DNA of 64,000 bases from Algoriphagus lacus (GTDB taxonomy: Bacteria; Bacteroidota; Bacteroidia; Cytophagales; Cyclobacteriaceae): assembly GCF_003583985.1 (NCBI RefSeq), contig NZ_QXML01000002.1, forward strand, positions 632,784 to 696,783. The letters are read 5' to 3'. Under the pieces are notes generated by a model. That model was not told where the DNA came from. It ran no database searches and saw nothing but the letters and a program-made list of their open reading frames with translations. Each line of letters begins with the position of its first letter. The stretch's first letter is position 1. Positions 55,022-63,423 of the stretch are shown here, in pieces. The translations under genes were made by a program, and so were the position numbers.

Positions 55022-55684
55022 TTATTTGGAAGGTTGAGAAACAAGGCGCAGATAAGGCTTAACAGTTTTCCAGCCTTGAGGATATTTTTCTTGTGCTTCT
55101 TCATTTGAAACAGCCGGCACAATGATTACATCTTCTCCGTTTTTCCAGTTTGCTGGCGTGGCAACTTTATGTGCTGCTGTTAATTGCATAGAATCAAGTA
55201 CACGCAGGATTTCATGGAAGTTTCGGCCGGTAGTCATGGGATACGTAAGCTGCAGTTTTATTTTTTTGTCGGGGCCGATCACAAAAACGGAACGCACGGT
55301 TTGATTCGTGGCTGCAGTTCTTCCTTCTGAAGTGTTCGGTTCTTCCTCAGGCAGCATGTCATACAATTTGGCAATGGCCAACGTAGGGTCACCAATCATT
55401 GGATAGTTTACGCTGACACCTTGTATTTCTTCAATGTCCTTTTCCCATTTCAGATGACTTTCTACCGGATCTACGCTTAAGCCAATAATCTTACAATTAC
55501 GCTTTGCGAATTCATTTTCAATGGAAGCCATGTAACCGAGTTCGGTGGTGCAAACAGGGGTAAAGTCTTTTGGATGTGAGAAAAGCATTGCCCATCCTTC
55601 CCCGATCCAATCGTGAAAATGGATGGTTCCCTGGGTGGTTTCTGCAGTGAAATCCGGTGCGGTGCTGTTTAATCTTAAGCTCAT
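55022..55684 (-). CDS. 1-Cys peroxiredoxin (Prx6 type)
   Basis: 220 residues, the usual length. The peroxidatic Cys is C45 in PKDFTPVCTTELG. The late RTAATNQTVRSVFVIGPDKKIKLQL and TGRNFHEILRVLDSMQ segments and the C-terminal arm (WKNGEDVIIVPAVSNEEA) mark the Prx6 group, which has no resolving Cys in the same chain. It reduces peroxides. It is the first gene of a three-gene unit and has palindromic operator-like sites in its upstream region, next to a Crp-type regulator gene. Confidence 0.94.
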   Translation of the reverse strand: MSLRLNSTAPDFTAETTQGTIHFHDWIGEGWAMLFSHPKDFTPVCTTELGYMASIENEFAKRNCKIIGLSVDPVESHLKWEKDIEEIQGVSVNYPMIGDPTLAIAKLYDMLPEEEPNTSEGRTAATNQTVRSVFVIGPDKKIKLQLTYPMTTGRNFHEILRVLDSMQLTAAHKVATPANWKNGEDVIIVPAVSNEEAQEKYPQGWKTVKPYLRLVSQPSK

Positions 55685-55752
55685 GGTGTTTGTTGTTTTA
55701 GGTGTGTGAAATAATTAACAAGACAAATTTGCACCATCAAAAAAGGTAATGC

Positions 55753-55790
55753 GGTAACCCCTGTTACAACTGCATGTAACAGATGTTACA
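55753..55790 (-). promoter_or_regulatory. Overlapping palindromic operator sites (Crp/Fnr-type)
   Basis: Between the regulator and peroxiredoxin genes lie GGTAACC, then TGTTAC-N8-GTAACA (55762-55781), then TGTAACAGATGTTACA (55775-55790). The last is a perfect inverted repeat of TGTAAC/GTTACA. These fit binding sites of a Crp/Fnr dimer, most likely the product of the gene immediately upstream. Confidence 0.7.
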
Positions 55791-55793
55791 AAC

Positions 55794-56438
55794 CTAAAAG
55801 TCTTTGAGCAGTTTGATCTGCTTGTTGTAGATCAGCAGTTTCTTGTCGTTTTCCAGTTTTTTCAATAACCTCGAAATCACCACCCGGTTGGTTCCAAGGT
55901 CGTCTCCAATTTGCTGATGGGTAAGATTGAGCACGGTAGAACCTGTAATCTTCGATTTCTCTTTCAGGTAGCTTACCAACCTTTGGTCCATGTTTTTAAA
56001 TGCTACCTCGTCGATACATTTTATAATTTCTGTAAATCGGTTTAGGATAGTTGCCATCACATACCTTTTCCAAGAGGGATATTTCACCATCCATTCATCC
56101 ATGACCTTCACCGGAAGACAAAGAAGGATGCTGTCCTCTTCTGCGGTTCCTTTGATTACACTGGACTGTGAAAGCATACTACAGTTAAAAGTCATCGCAC
56201 AGCTCTCGCCTTCTTTGACGTAGTACAACAATAATTCCTGCCCTTCCTCATTCATGCGGCTGACTTTAATAGCACCGCTTACCAGTAGCGGAAGTGCCTT
56301 GATGGATTGACCCACGTTGAGCATGGTGGTGCCACTTTTTATTTCCATGAGCATCGCGCTTGCTTCAAGATCAGCAAGCAAGGCCGGCTCAAAAAATTCC
56401 GAAAACTTGTTCGTGTAATTTGACGGTTGACTTAGCAT
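55794..56438 (-). CDS. Crp/Fnr family transcriptional regulator
   Basis: 214 residues. The N-terminal cyclic-nucleotide-binding-like barrel (MEIKSGTTMLNVGQSIKALPLLVSGAIKVSR) is followed by a dimerisation helix and a C-terminal helix-turn-helix (LTHQQIGDDLGTNRVVISRLLKKLE, about 172-196). No cysteine cluster of the Fnr iron-sulfur type is seen. Cys residues are near 80-86 (SCAMTFNC) and may be redox sensors. It probably controls the peroxiredoxin operon that follows, via the palindromic sites between them. Confidence 0.9.
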   Translation of the reverse strand: MLSQPSNYTNKFSEFFEPALLADLEASAMLMEIKSGTTMLNVGQSIKALPLLVSGAIKVSRMNEEGQELLLYYVKEGESCAMTFNCSMLSQSSVIKGTAEEDSILLCLPVKVMDEWMVKYPSWKRYVMATILNRFTEIIKCIDEVAFKNMDQRLVSYLKEKSKITGSTVLNLTHQQIGDDLGTNRVVISRLLKKLENDKKLLIYNKQIKLLKDF

Positions 56439-56449
56439 AGCTGTAAAAT

Positions 56450-56557
56450 AAAAATTTTGTGAGCGATTTGGAAAAATCAGCGTGGTGTTTTAGTGTCGGT
56501 TTGGTGTCCGGAGCAAAGTGCATCCCGAAAGCTATACGGGATCGATTGGATAGGAAG
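56450..56557. repeat. Dispersed repeat family 2, copy b
   Basis: About 108 bp matching 51923-52030 at about 80% by eye (shared GAGCGATTTGGAAAAATCAG and GATAGGAAG ends). It directly precedes copy c of repeat family 1. Confidence 0.75.
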
Positions 56558-56608
56558 GTGGTTTGCAAACTCCATCTAGTTAAACGTCTATTTGGTAACC
56601 AGTTGAAA
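56558..56608. repeat. Dispersed repeat family 1, copy c
   Basis: GGTTTGCAAACTCCATCTAG then TTAAACGTCTATTTGG and TAACCAGTTGAA. This is the fullest copy of the family. Confidence 0.65.
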
Positions 56609-56718
56609 AACAAATAATCTACGCTCAGTTGTGAGGAAGATCTCAAATTGTATTCTCTAATTTCCTGAAAAAATCTATCTTAGTTCAGACTCATTTTTCA
56701 ACTCTAACCTTTTCAACC

Positions 56719-56964
56719 ATGTACCGGCCAATCTATACCTTTCAGGAGGTCATTCAAATTAATGACCACGACTGGGAAAAAGCCCATTTCATGATTCAAT
56801 TTTTCCAAGAGAAAGGTCTACTCCGCAAGGAGATCCGCGGACCAGAGGACATCATCTACCACTCCAGCCCCAAGCTGCACGACTATGACCTGATCTATGA
56901 TCGGAGGTTCAAAGTCCCGGATCTTGAAGCTGAGCCGATGAGGGTGAAGAGGAACAGGATCTGA
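56719..56964 (+). CDS. Small hypothetical protein
   Basis: 81 residues, start ATG 56719 (MYRPIYTFQEVIQINDHDW). It is charged, with no signal peptide or membrane segment, and has two likely helices followed by a basic tail (MRVKRNRI). I do not recognise it. It stands alone, downstream of the repeat blocks and upstream of the trypco2 gene. Confidence 0.55.
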   Translation: MYRPIYTFQEVIQINDHDWEKAHFMIQFFQEKGLLRKEIRGPEDIIYHSSPKLHDYDLIYDRRFKVPDLEAEPMRVKRNRI

Positions 56965-57163
56965 ATCATGGGAAATCCTTGGATCATTTTACCAATTCTC
57001 ATTGCGACCTAGATCATTGCAATCCTTGTTATGAGCCGATTTGGTAGGTATAGAAACCGCCGGATGGGTGACGGTAGAGGAAAATTTAGAAAGTGGTGGT
57101 AGGTTGAATGTTCATTGAATGAGACCACTAGCTAGATTGTCAATCATACACAAATTTATCAAT

Positions 57164-57556
57164 ATGATGGAACTAAAAGATTTTATCAAGGAAACCCTCA
57201 CTCAGAGCGCCTTAGGTGTAAGTGAGGCTCAGGAATCACTTCAAGATTCAGGGGCAATCATCGCTCCACAACTTACAGTAAAAAATGAATCCTCCTATTC
57301 AGTTCGAAATGATGGTTTTGGAAAGCAGGCGGTTAATGAAATCAAGTTTAATGTCGGGGTAAGTATTCAACAAAAGGAAGGCAACAAAACATTCATTGGA
57401 GTAGTAACTGGGTTTTTGAGTGCCGGTGGTCAAACTCAATCTGAAAAGGGAAAGGAAAGCATTTCTAAAATTGAATTTTCTATACCTGTGGTATATCCAC
57501 CAGGTGATGTAAGTGAAATGCCTAAACCAAAAAAGTTTGGAATTATCAGAAAGTAA
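57164..57556 (+). CDS. Trypco2-like (trypsin co-occurring) protein
   Basis: 130 residues; ATG 57164 (MMELKDFIKETLTQSALG) was chosen over an in-frame ATG at 57119 because the helix beginning LKDFIKETL is the usual start of the trypco2 family. A helical segment (ALGVSEAQESLQDSG) and a beta-rich end (EIKFNVGVSIQQKEG, ISKIEFSIPVVYP) follow. In other genomes this domain sits beside trypsin-like proteases or TIR/NLR-type conflict systems. No protease is adjacent here, but a TIR protein lies 6 kb away. A perfect terminator directly follows. Confidence 0.68.
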   Translation: MMELKDFIKETLTQSALGVSEAQESLQDSGAIIAPQLTVKNESSYSVRNDGFGKQAVNEIKFNVGVSIQQKEGNKTFIGVVTGFLSAGGQTQSEKGKESISKIEFSIPVVYPPGDVSEMPKPKKFGIIRK

Positions 57557-57580
57557 AAAAGCGGCACTGAGCCGCTTTTT
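57556..57580 (+). terminator. Terminator after the trypco2 gene
   Basis: AAAAAGCGGC and GCCGCTTTTT pair perfectly around ACTGA. It begins at the stop codon of the trypco2 gene. Up to 57674 there is a partial copy of repeat family 3 (CCTGCCTGTCCGAA) and no gene. Confidence 0.93.
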
Positions 57581-57674
57581 CTACACCGCGTAGTTCCTGC
57601 CTGTCCGAATGCCGATCTCCACTTTTTGGATTAAGTTTTCTTTGAATCTTTGTGACTTTAATTGAGTATTCCGC

Positions 57675-58214
57675 TTATTCTGTATAGATCACCGAAAAAG
57701 TCATGATCTGTAATCCGTTTTCATAGGTGGAGGAATCAAGCAAGTCTAAGCGGTACTTGGAAGTTGAATTTCCAAAAAGTTTAACTCCTTCCCCAAGGAT
57801 CAAAGGATTCAGTTTTAGTTTCAGAAGATCTATTTTCTGATGATCCAAAAGCCAACCTGCAAACTGTCCTCCACCACAGAGGTAGATGTCCGTTCCTTCA
57901 TCCATTTGCAGTTTGGTAATTTCGTTTAGGTCGAGCTTCTTTACCTGTACCCGTGGATCGGGATTTTCAAGTGTTAGGCTGTTTGAAAAAATGTAATGCT
58001 TCATATGAGGGTAAGCGGGTTTTCCCGGTTGGAGGCCGTACTTATAGCCAAATTCATAGGTGCTTCTCCCCATTATCACCGTGTCGAAATGGGCCAGGTC
58101 TGCTAAATATTTGTCGACACCATTTCCACCTGATACAAATCCACTGATGTCCTCATTCAATCCCGAAATGAATCCGTCAATGGAACTCGCGACGTAGTAA
58201 ACTATTTTTCTCAT
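57675..58214 (-). CDS. Dihydrofolate-reductase-like (RibD C-terminal family) protein
   Basis: 179 residues. It starts MRKIVYYVASSIDGFISGLN, the usual opening of the DHFR/RibD_C family; the nucleotide-binding segments DTVIMGRSTYEFG and GTDIYLCGGGQFAGWLL are in place. It is probably an NADPH-dependent reductase of unknown substrate. Single-copy genes of this kind are common in Bacteroidota and are not the folate enzyme itself. Confidence 0.88.
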   Translation of the reverse strand: MRKIVYYVASSIDGFISGLNEDISGFVSGGNGVDKYLADLAHFDTVIMGRSTYEFGYKYGLQPGKPAYPHMKHYIFSNSLTLENPDPRVQVKKLDLNEITKLQMDEGTDIYLCGGGQFAGWLLDHQKIDLLKLKLNPLILGEGVKLFGNSTSKYRLDLLDSSTYENGLQIMTFSVIYTE

Positions 58215-58261
58215 CTCTTTTTATGGTTTGTTGCCGGACCTTATCCTGTTGATTTCCATTC

Positions 58262-58312
58262 GCCCCGGTTTGTGCCTGCCTGTACGAAGACAGGTTTCCA
58301 CTAACCGGAACC
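58262..58312. repeat. Dispersed repeat family 3, copy a
   Basis: GCCCCGGTTTGTGCCTGCCT followed by GTACGAAGACAGGTTTCCAC and ACCGGAACC. An almost identical 51-bp copy is at 63606-63656. Confidence 0.7.
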
Positions 58313-58364
58313 ATTTTTTGAATCTTTCAAGCAAGTGAAGACACTTACTTAGGCCGTTGGAAAG

Positions 58365-59087
58365 TCAGGGATGCTGAAATTCTTTTGATTTGTTTTTGAA
58401 TTTGTACTGCCAAAATATCATCAAAGGGGTGTAAAGGATGTAAGCCACTCCACCTGCTACTGAGGCCCATAGAAAGGAAAATTCATTGATTACAACCGTC
58501 AGTACTATGGAAAGCAAGGGTACAGCAAACATGATCAGCAATCGATTTTTCTGTGATTTTGTATAGAATTCTTCGTAAGCATTGAGGTTGAATTCTTCTT
58601 TCAGTCTTAAGGCCCTATGGTAGAATAAGTACAGGATAAAATAGAGTGCAAAAGCAACGAAACCGTAATACATCATGAGGTAGGGAACCTGCTCGCCTTG
58701 AATATTCACCGCTATTTCAGTATTGAAAAAGAAGTTGGTGAGGAACAAAGTCAGAAACCGCAGCGGATACACGTAAAAAATAACCAAGGCGATAAAGACT
58801 GTATTTAATACTGTGAGTCCTGTGTTGTTGAGGGTATAGATTTCCGAAAACTCCAAATGCTCAATCCAAATGAAAATGATGAAGGAAATGCTGATGAGGA
58901 AGGCCGGTAGCGTTTTGGTAAAGGTCAGTAAGTCTTCGAATGAATTTGGATTGGTCAGGTTAAAAATGAGTAAGGTAATCGCAATCCCAAAGACGGCGTC
59001 AGTCAGGTTGTCAAGCCTTGACGCATTTTCTCCGCGATAGGTTATCCTTGGGTCATGCTGCCTGTTTTTTAATACCTCGTTTCTCAT
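58365..59087 (-). CDS. TMEM175-like (DUF1211) membrane channel protein
   Basis: 240 residues from ATG 59087 (MRNEVLKNRQHD); a TTG ten codons upstream is less likely. Six TM segments can be traced. The first contains RLDNLTDAVFGIAITLLIF, a variant of the RxxxFSD signature of TMEM175 potassium channels (here LTD instead of FSD). Bacterial members conduct K+ at the inner membrane. The gene is single and its physiological role is not known from context. Upstream, 59088-59526 carries copy d of repeat family 1 and no gene. Confidence 0.8.
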   Translation of the reverse strand: MRNEVLKNRQHDPRITYRGENASRLDNLTDAVFGIAITLLIFNLTNPNSFEDLLTFTKTLPAFLISISFIIFIWIEHLEFSEIYTLNNTGLTVLNTVFIALVIFYVYPLRFLTLFLTNFFFNTEIAVNIQGEQVPYLMMYYGFVAFALYFILYLFYHRALRLKEEFNLNAYEEFYTKSQKNRLLIMFAVPLLSIVLTVVINEFSFLWASVAGGVAYILYTPLMIFWQYKFKNKSKEFQHP

Positions 59088-59357
59088 GGTTGATTGTTTC
59101 TTTATCACTCTCGCCAACTCTACATAGGCAACTCTTTCGCAAGGAATGCTTCATTGGAACCATTCCACAATAGGTGCGGGAAATTCTGACTTAGCTTCCT
59201 CTGGGTTGATTTTTAAGCCTCGGTACTTTCTGCAAAAAATGCCTGTCGGTTGGCCTATCCCTAAAAATCTGTTTTAATATAACCGCAGGAGTCCATTCAT
59301 TCAAAACAGATTCCCAAAAAGTTTTCCGGAAAAGGGTGAGTTAAGAGGATAGAAAGA

Positions 59358-59402
59358 CGGTTGACAAACTCCACCGAGTCAAGCTTGCGGTGGTTAACCA
59401 GG
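59358..59402. repeat. Dispersed repeat family 1, copy d
   Basis: GGTTGACAAACTCCACCGAG then TCAAGCTTGCGGTGGTTAAC and CAG. A diverged copy of the family at 48917, 53026 and 56558. Confidence 0.5.
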
Positions 59403-59526
59403 ATGATTATCAGTCATCCCCTAGTGAGGGAACTGAACTTACACTCTGGACAAAAATGTCTATGAAGCTTGGAAATTCAGCTATCGCAAATACTTGTGCG
59501 CGGTTCTCTTTGAGTCGATTGGTTTA

Positions 59527-60282
59527 TTATTTTTTTCTGGACTTTGCGAGTAGTCTTAATATCTCGACATACAACCAAATGATTGTAACCATAAGTCCAA
59601 ATGCGCCATACCACTCCATGTATTTAGGTGCTCTACCTTCTACACCTTGCTCTATAAAGTCAAAATCAACAACTAAATTCATGGAAGCAAGAACAACTGC
59701 GAACAAACTGAAAATTATCCCGCCTGTGTTGTTCTCATGAATAAAAGGCAATTCTACACCTGCGAATGAAAGTCCGATGTTTACAAGGTAATACATTGCT
59801 AAACCACCAGTCGCAGAGGCAACTATAAGTTTAAAGTTCTCCGTAGGCTTAATTATTTTCAGCTTGTAAATGATAAGCAACACCATGCAAATACCGAATG
59901 TTAGCAAGAGGGCTTGCATGACTATACCGGGAAAATTATGATTGATAGCTGCAGAAAATCCACCAAGACAAAGTCCTTGAAGAATTGCATATACAGGAGC
60001 TAAAAATGGAGACCAGTCCATATTGAAAACGATTATGAAAGCAAGAATTAAGCCTCCTATAGTTCCTGTCCAGAGGTAAGGAGTAATGGTTGCAAAGTCC
60101 AAGGTCGTGGTAAATAGGTTCCATGTATAAAGAGCTGGAACAATAACGGCTAGTAAAAGTAATCCTGTCTTATTAACCGTGCCTTGCAAAGTCATTATGT
60201 TTTCGTCTCCTTGAACAACTTTCTCAAGGTCATTAAAAGTGTCTTTGGTAAGGGCAGGATTTCCAGATTTAAATAGTGCCAT
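59527..60282 (-). CDS. Bax inhibitor-1/YccA family membrane protein
   Basis: 251 residues with seven TM segments. The soluble N-terminus (MALFKSGNPALTKDTFNDLE) and the ending EWYGAFGLMVTIIWLYVEILRLL are typical of the Bax1-I family, as are acidic residues in VVDFDFIEQGVEGRAPKYMEWY. Bacterial relatives (YetJ) act as pH-sensitive calcium leak channels in the inner membrane. It is separated from the next gene by a palindromic element of the cassette-like kind. Confidence 0.88.
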   Translation of the reverse strand: MALFKSGNPALTKDTFNDLEKVVQGDENIMTLQGTVNKTGLLLLAVIVPALYTWNLFTTTLDFATITPYLWTGTIGGLILAFIIVFNMDWSPFLAPVYAILQGLCLGGFSAAINHNFPGIVMQALLLTFGICMVLLIIYKLKIIKPTENFKLIVASATGGLAMYYLVNIGLSFAGVELPFIHENNTGGIIFSLFAVVLASMNLVVDFDFIEQGVEGRAPKYMEWYGAFGLMVTIIWLYVEILRLLAKSRKK

Positions 60283-60317
60283 ATTTATTTTGTATTTGTT
60301 TGTCCTAATTGATTTTC

Positions 60318-60466
60318 AGCAGTCAGTTTTAATTTACCACTGCTATCCTAGCATGACTGCTAAAGGTCCGTAGCTAAGAAACTTGGGGCATGTCGGAGTG
60401 ATTACTTATCCACCTTTGATAAAGTTAGCTCAGGATCAACCTTTCCGTTACTGCTAACTGTCCCAT
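60318..60466 (-). repeat. Diverged palindromic cassette-like element D
   Basis: On the minus strand, GTTAGCAGTAACGGAAAGGT near one end faces ACCTTTAGCAGTCATGCTAG near the other, with AAAGGT/ACCTTT and TAGCA inverted repeats. Length (~150 bp) and position between two genes match elements A, B and C, but the GTTA-NNN-GCAA core is missing. Confidence 0.4.
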
Positions 60467-60495
60467 GTTTTCCTAGGGTTTGTTTCCAGTCGGTT

Positions 60496-61338
60496 TTATT
60501 TTATTTCTACCCTTTGACTTGTTTTTGTTACCAATTCATTTGTGATAATTAGATCCTCTACTCCGACTGATATTTTCATTTTTAGATCAGTTCCGTAATC
60601 TTTTAAAAAATTGTATTTGGTATCGTAAATGGCTTTACCTATTCCTTTTCCTTCAGCTTTAATTGCAGCTGTTTCTTGATCCATATTTAATTCAATCTTT
60701 TGATTTAAATTAAAATAAGCAATAGTATCTTTAACTTCATCTAATGTATAAGTGGTGGAAATTATTATATTGACGCTAGCTAAATCTGCAACAGGAATTG
60801 TCATAGGTATAACTTGATTAAACGAATCGCCAATTTTCATTGGGTCTTCTGGAAATGGGATATTTTGTGTGACTGTTTCCAGAGATGATTTAATTATATT
60901 TTTTGTAGCATCATTTACTTTATCACTGATTATATTCAGAACTTCAACTTGACCATCACGATTATATTTTCCTTCCACAATCAAACCTGTCATTGGATTT
61001 TCTCTTTCTTCTTTGTTTCCATTTTGTATAGTTGTGGTATTTATGGACTTATAAAGTATTGTATATAAAAAGCTTTCATCTTCTTGTTTCTCCCCGTTTT
61101 TCATTTCGGTTTGAATTTGAGTTTGGGTAATACTTTCAATAGGAAATTCAAATCCATTTTCTTTAATCTTCAATATTCTTTCTTCTGGTCCTGATATGTT
61201 CATAATGTTTTTTGAATCAGTGGAGCTTGTCGTAAGATACTCTTTTTCAGGTAAAAATCTTGACCTAAAACTGACTTCTTGGCCTTTAGTGCCTGATGTA
61301 ATTGCCACCAATAGCAAAAGAGAAAAAAATTTCTTCAT
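60496..61338 (-). CDS. Secreted protein of unknown function (DUF6263-like)
   Basis: 280 residues from ATG 61338 (MKKFFSLLLLVAITSGTKGQ), with a signal peptide. The mature part has a beta-rich N-terminal half (FRSRFLPEKEYLTTSSTDS, QIQTEMKNGEKQEDESF) and a C-terminal half with repeated polar strands (SFNQVIPMTIPVADLASVNIII, TTYTLDEVKDTIAYFNL). It resembles the DUF6263 family in layout; I am not certain. It is AT-rich and starts 16 bp after the GTTA-NNN-GCAA core of element B, as if it were a cassette gene. Confidence 0.7.
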   Translation of the reverse strand: MKKFFSLLLLVAITSGTKGQEVSFRSRFLPEKEYLTTSSTDSKNIMNISGPEERILKIKENGFEFPIESITQTQIQTEMKNGEKQEDESFLYTILYKSINTTTIQNGNKEERENPMTGLIVEGKYNRDGQVEVLNIISDKVNDATKNIIKSSLETVTQNIPFPEDPMKIGDSFNQVIPMTIPVADLASVNIIISTTYTLDEVKDTIAYFNLNQKIELNMDQETAAIKAEGKGIGKAIYDTKYNFLKDYGTDLKMKISVGVEDLIITNELVTKTSQRVEIK

Positions 61339-61353
61339 ATGTTGTTTTTTAAC

Positions 61354-61506
61354 TTGCACATAACGTTTTGCGGCTTGGCGTAGTGGCGGATTTTTAGCAC
61401 AAAAGTTCAATCGAAGAACTGCACTTGAACCTACCACAAAACTGTCATACGAAGCACTGTACCCGCCATTATACCAAACCGCTGTTAGCTGCTGGGCTTC
61501 TGTCGT
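61354..61506 (-). repeat. Palindromic cassette-like element B
   Basis: On the minus strand it starts ACGACAGAAGCCCAGCAGC and ends GCAAAACGTTATGTGCAA. Inner arms GCGGTTTGG and CCAAGCCGC are inverted repeats, as are GGCGGG and CCGCC. It aligns with element A from end to end. It overlaps the last codons of the DUF262 gene, whose final residues (SPAANSGLV) are coded by the element. Confidence 0.7.
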
Positions 61507-63385
61507 ATATTTTGTTGATGATATAGTCTTCATAAAACAATGTTTTCTCAATGTCGTCTTCTGTAAAATTTAGTCCGCTAATTTTTGTTTCAAGAAATCT
61601 GAGCATCTTAATTCCACGTTCTGCAATTTTGTCTTTTGCCCAAGTATCGTGTGAACTTATATCTATTTCGTTATATGAGCCTGTTCTAAAACGTTCTTTT
61701 TTGTCTTTCCAGCTTTTATTACCCAATGAAGAATTTTTTCCATTTTTAAGAATTGTCAAGTTGCCAAGCGTATTTATGAGAACTTTTCTCGCTTGCTCAA
61801 TGTCGTCCGCTGCTAAACCATCTGTGAAGCTGTTCACTGTGTCTTGCCAATTGTCCCAAAATTGTTGAGGAATAATGTGCTCAATTGTTGTTTCATAAAA
61901 GTCGTCTATCGTTACTTTGTCGTTGGTTTCTTTTGCTTTTTGTTTTAGATACTCTTCATATTCAAATAAGAAGTATTTCAAGGCTCCCCAACGATGAAAT
62001 CCTTTTGCACCTCTTTCATAAGTGAATAAAGATTTGAATGATTTTATAATATTTGGAATAGCAACAACTGTGTTTAAGAGGTCTTCTTGCTTTTTGTTTA
62101 TCCCTTCAATTGTGTCTTCTTCATTGTAAATATCTCTTGCCCAAGATGCAGTAGTCCTTTCGTCCATAATCCAAATTCCAGGAACTCGATTCCTAAATAG
62201 AATCTTTTCTAAATTCTCAAATGTTTTCGTTTGAGTTAAGATGTCATTTGATTTTAGGAGAATTAGAGCAAGAAAAATTTTGATGTCTTTACGGCTGTCA
62301 AGAGTTAAAATTCGCTTTATCAATTTAGAATTTGAATTGTGAACTTGATACCAAATTGGTGCTAACTCTGAAAGTTTTAAGATGTAATCATCTATTTTAT
62401 TGTATGTAATAGGTTCTTCTTTTTTACCACTTTCATCTAAATCATATTTTTCTGGCTTGTTACAGAACATTTGAAAAACCTTTTCTTCTGCAACTTTCTC
62501 TGAGAATGTAGATTCTACTGGTTTTCTGTACAAAGATAAATGTGCTGATAAAAACATATCTTCATCAAGAATTTGTTCGGGATTTTGTGCTAAACAAGTA
62601 TAGATTTTTCCCCAAGCATCATTTATTTTTTTTCGTAAAACCTTTTTGTCTTCGTCAGGATTTGTAAGTTTTTCCGTTAGATAAATAAGTCTGTTTTTTA
62701 GTTTTTCGAGAGTTGAAAGCGGTTTGCCTCTGTTGTTCATAGTTTCAAACACTGCTTGAACGTCTAAATCTTTTTCTATGGTTCTAATGTCAAATTGAAG
62801 TGCAGTCGTGATTTTTTTGAACAATAAGTTTTTTTGTTCGTCATCAAGTTTGGAAATTTTCTCTCTAAAGAAACTTTTAGCATTTGCTAAATTCTTGGTG
62901 TAGTGATTTAGGTGTCCTTGATTAAGGACTACCTTATTGTCTTCAAAAATAGAATGATGTAAAAAATTGTAGTTTTTGTCTGTAAAAGCATAGCTGAATT
63001 TGTATACTTTGCTTTCACCTGACATATTTGGTTCGTAGATGAATGTTTCAATTAGTTTGTCCTTTTTCTTCTCGGCATAACCGATTTCAGTAGCTTTTAA
63101 AAGCTCGTATAGCAAAATGCTGATTGTTGTCAATCTTTGCTGTCCGTCAACAACATTGAAAAATTTCACATTTGATAACCAACTATCAGTTTCCGCTGGT
63201 TTTGTTTCTTCAAGAAAAATTGTCCCTGTGTAGTGTTTTTTTAGTTCGCCATTTACGGCTGGGATTTCATCTAGGTCGTCCCAAAGTTCGCCAAGTTGCT
63301 TGTCTTCCCAAGCGTAACCTCTTTGGTAGTCTGGAATTCTAAAAATTTTTGTATTAAATAATTCAGTTAAGTTTATTGCTGACAT
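61469..63385 (-). CDS. DUF262/DUF1524 (GmrSD-like) protein
   Basis: 638 residues. The N-terminal DUF262 domain shows DYQRGYAW (19-26) and VVDGQQRLTT (78-87), the ParB/Srx-like nucleotide-binding motif DGQQR of GmrS. The C-terminal DUF1524 has an HNH-type nuclease signature (TIEHIIPQ, about residues 500-507, and the later LGNLTILKNGKNSSLGNKSW). Single-chain proteins of this layout belong to the GmrSD/BrxU type, which cut modified phage DNA in an NTP-dependent way. The gene is AT-rich. A GTTA-NNN-GCAA core lies 28 bp before its start and its 3' end runs into element B. Target modification is unknown. Confidence 0.9.
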   Translation of the reverse strand: MSAINLTELFNTKIFRIPDYQRGYAWEDKQLGELWDDLDEIPAVNGELKKHYTGTIFLEETKPAETDSWLSNVKFFNVVDGQQRLTTISILLYELLKATEIGYAEKKKDKLIETFIYEPNMSGESKVYKFSYAFTDKNYNFLHHSIFEDNKVVLNQGHLNHYTKNLANAKSFFREKISKLDDEQKNLLFKKITTALQFDIRTIEKDLDVQAVFETMNNRGKPLSTLEKLKNRLIYLTEKLTNPDEDKKVLRKKINDAWGKIYTCLAQNPEQILDEDMFLSAHLSLYRKPVESTFSEKVAEEKVFQMFCNKPEKYDLDESGKKEEPITYNKIDDYILKLSELAPIWYQVHNSNSKLIKRILTLDSRKDIKIFLALILLKSNDILTQTKTFENLEKILFRNRVPGIWIMDERTTASWARDIYNEEDTIEGINKKQEDLLNTVVAIPNIIKSFKSLFTYERGAKGFHRWGALKYFLFEYEEYLKQKAKETNDKVTIDDFYETTIEHIIPQQFWDNWQDTVNSFTDGLAADDIEQARKVLINTLGNLTILKNGKNSSLGNKSWKDKKERFRTGSYNEIDISSHDTWAKDKIAERGIKMLRFLETKISGLNFTEDDIEKTLFYEDYIINKIYDRSPAANSGLV

Positions 63386-63412
63386 ATTTTATTTGTTGTT
63401 GTCTTAATAGCC

Positions 63413-63423
63413 TTGCAGCTAAC
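63413..63423 (-). repeat. Cassette-like boundary core before the DUF262 gene
   Basis: On the minus strand GTTAGCTGCAA lies 28 bp before the start of the DUF262 gene, matching the cores before three other genes. Confidence 0.5.
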
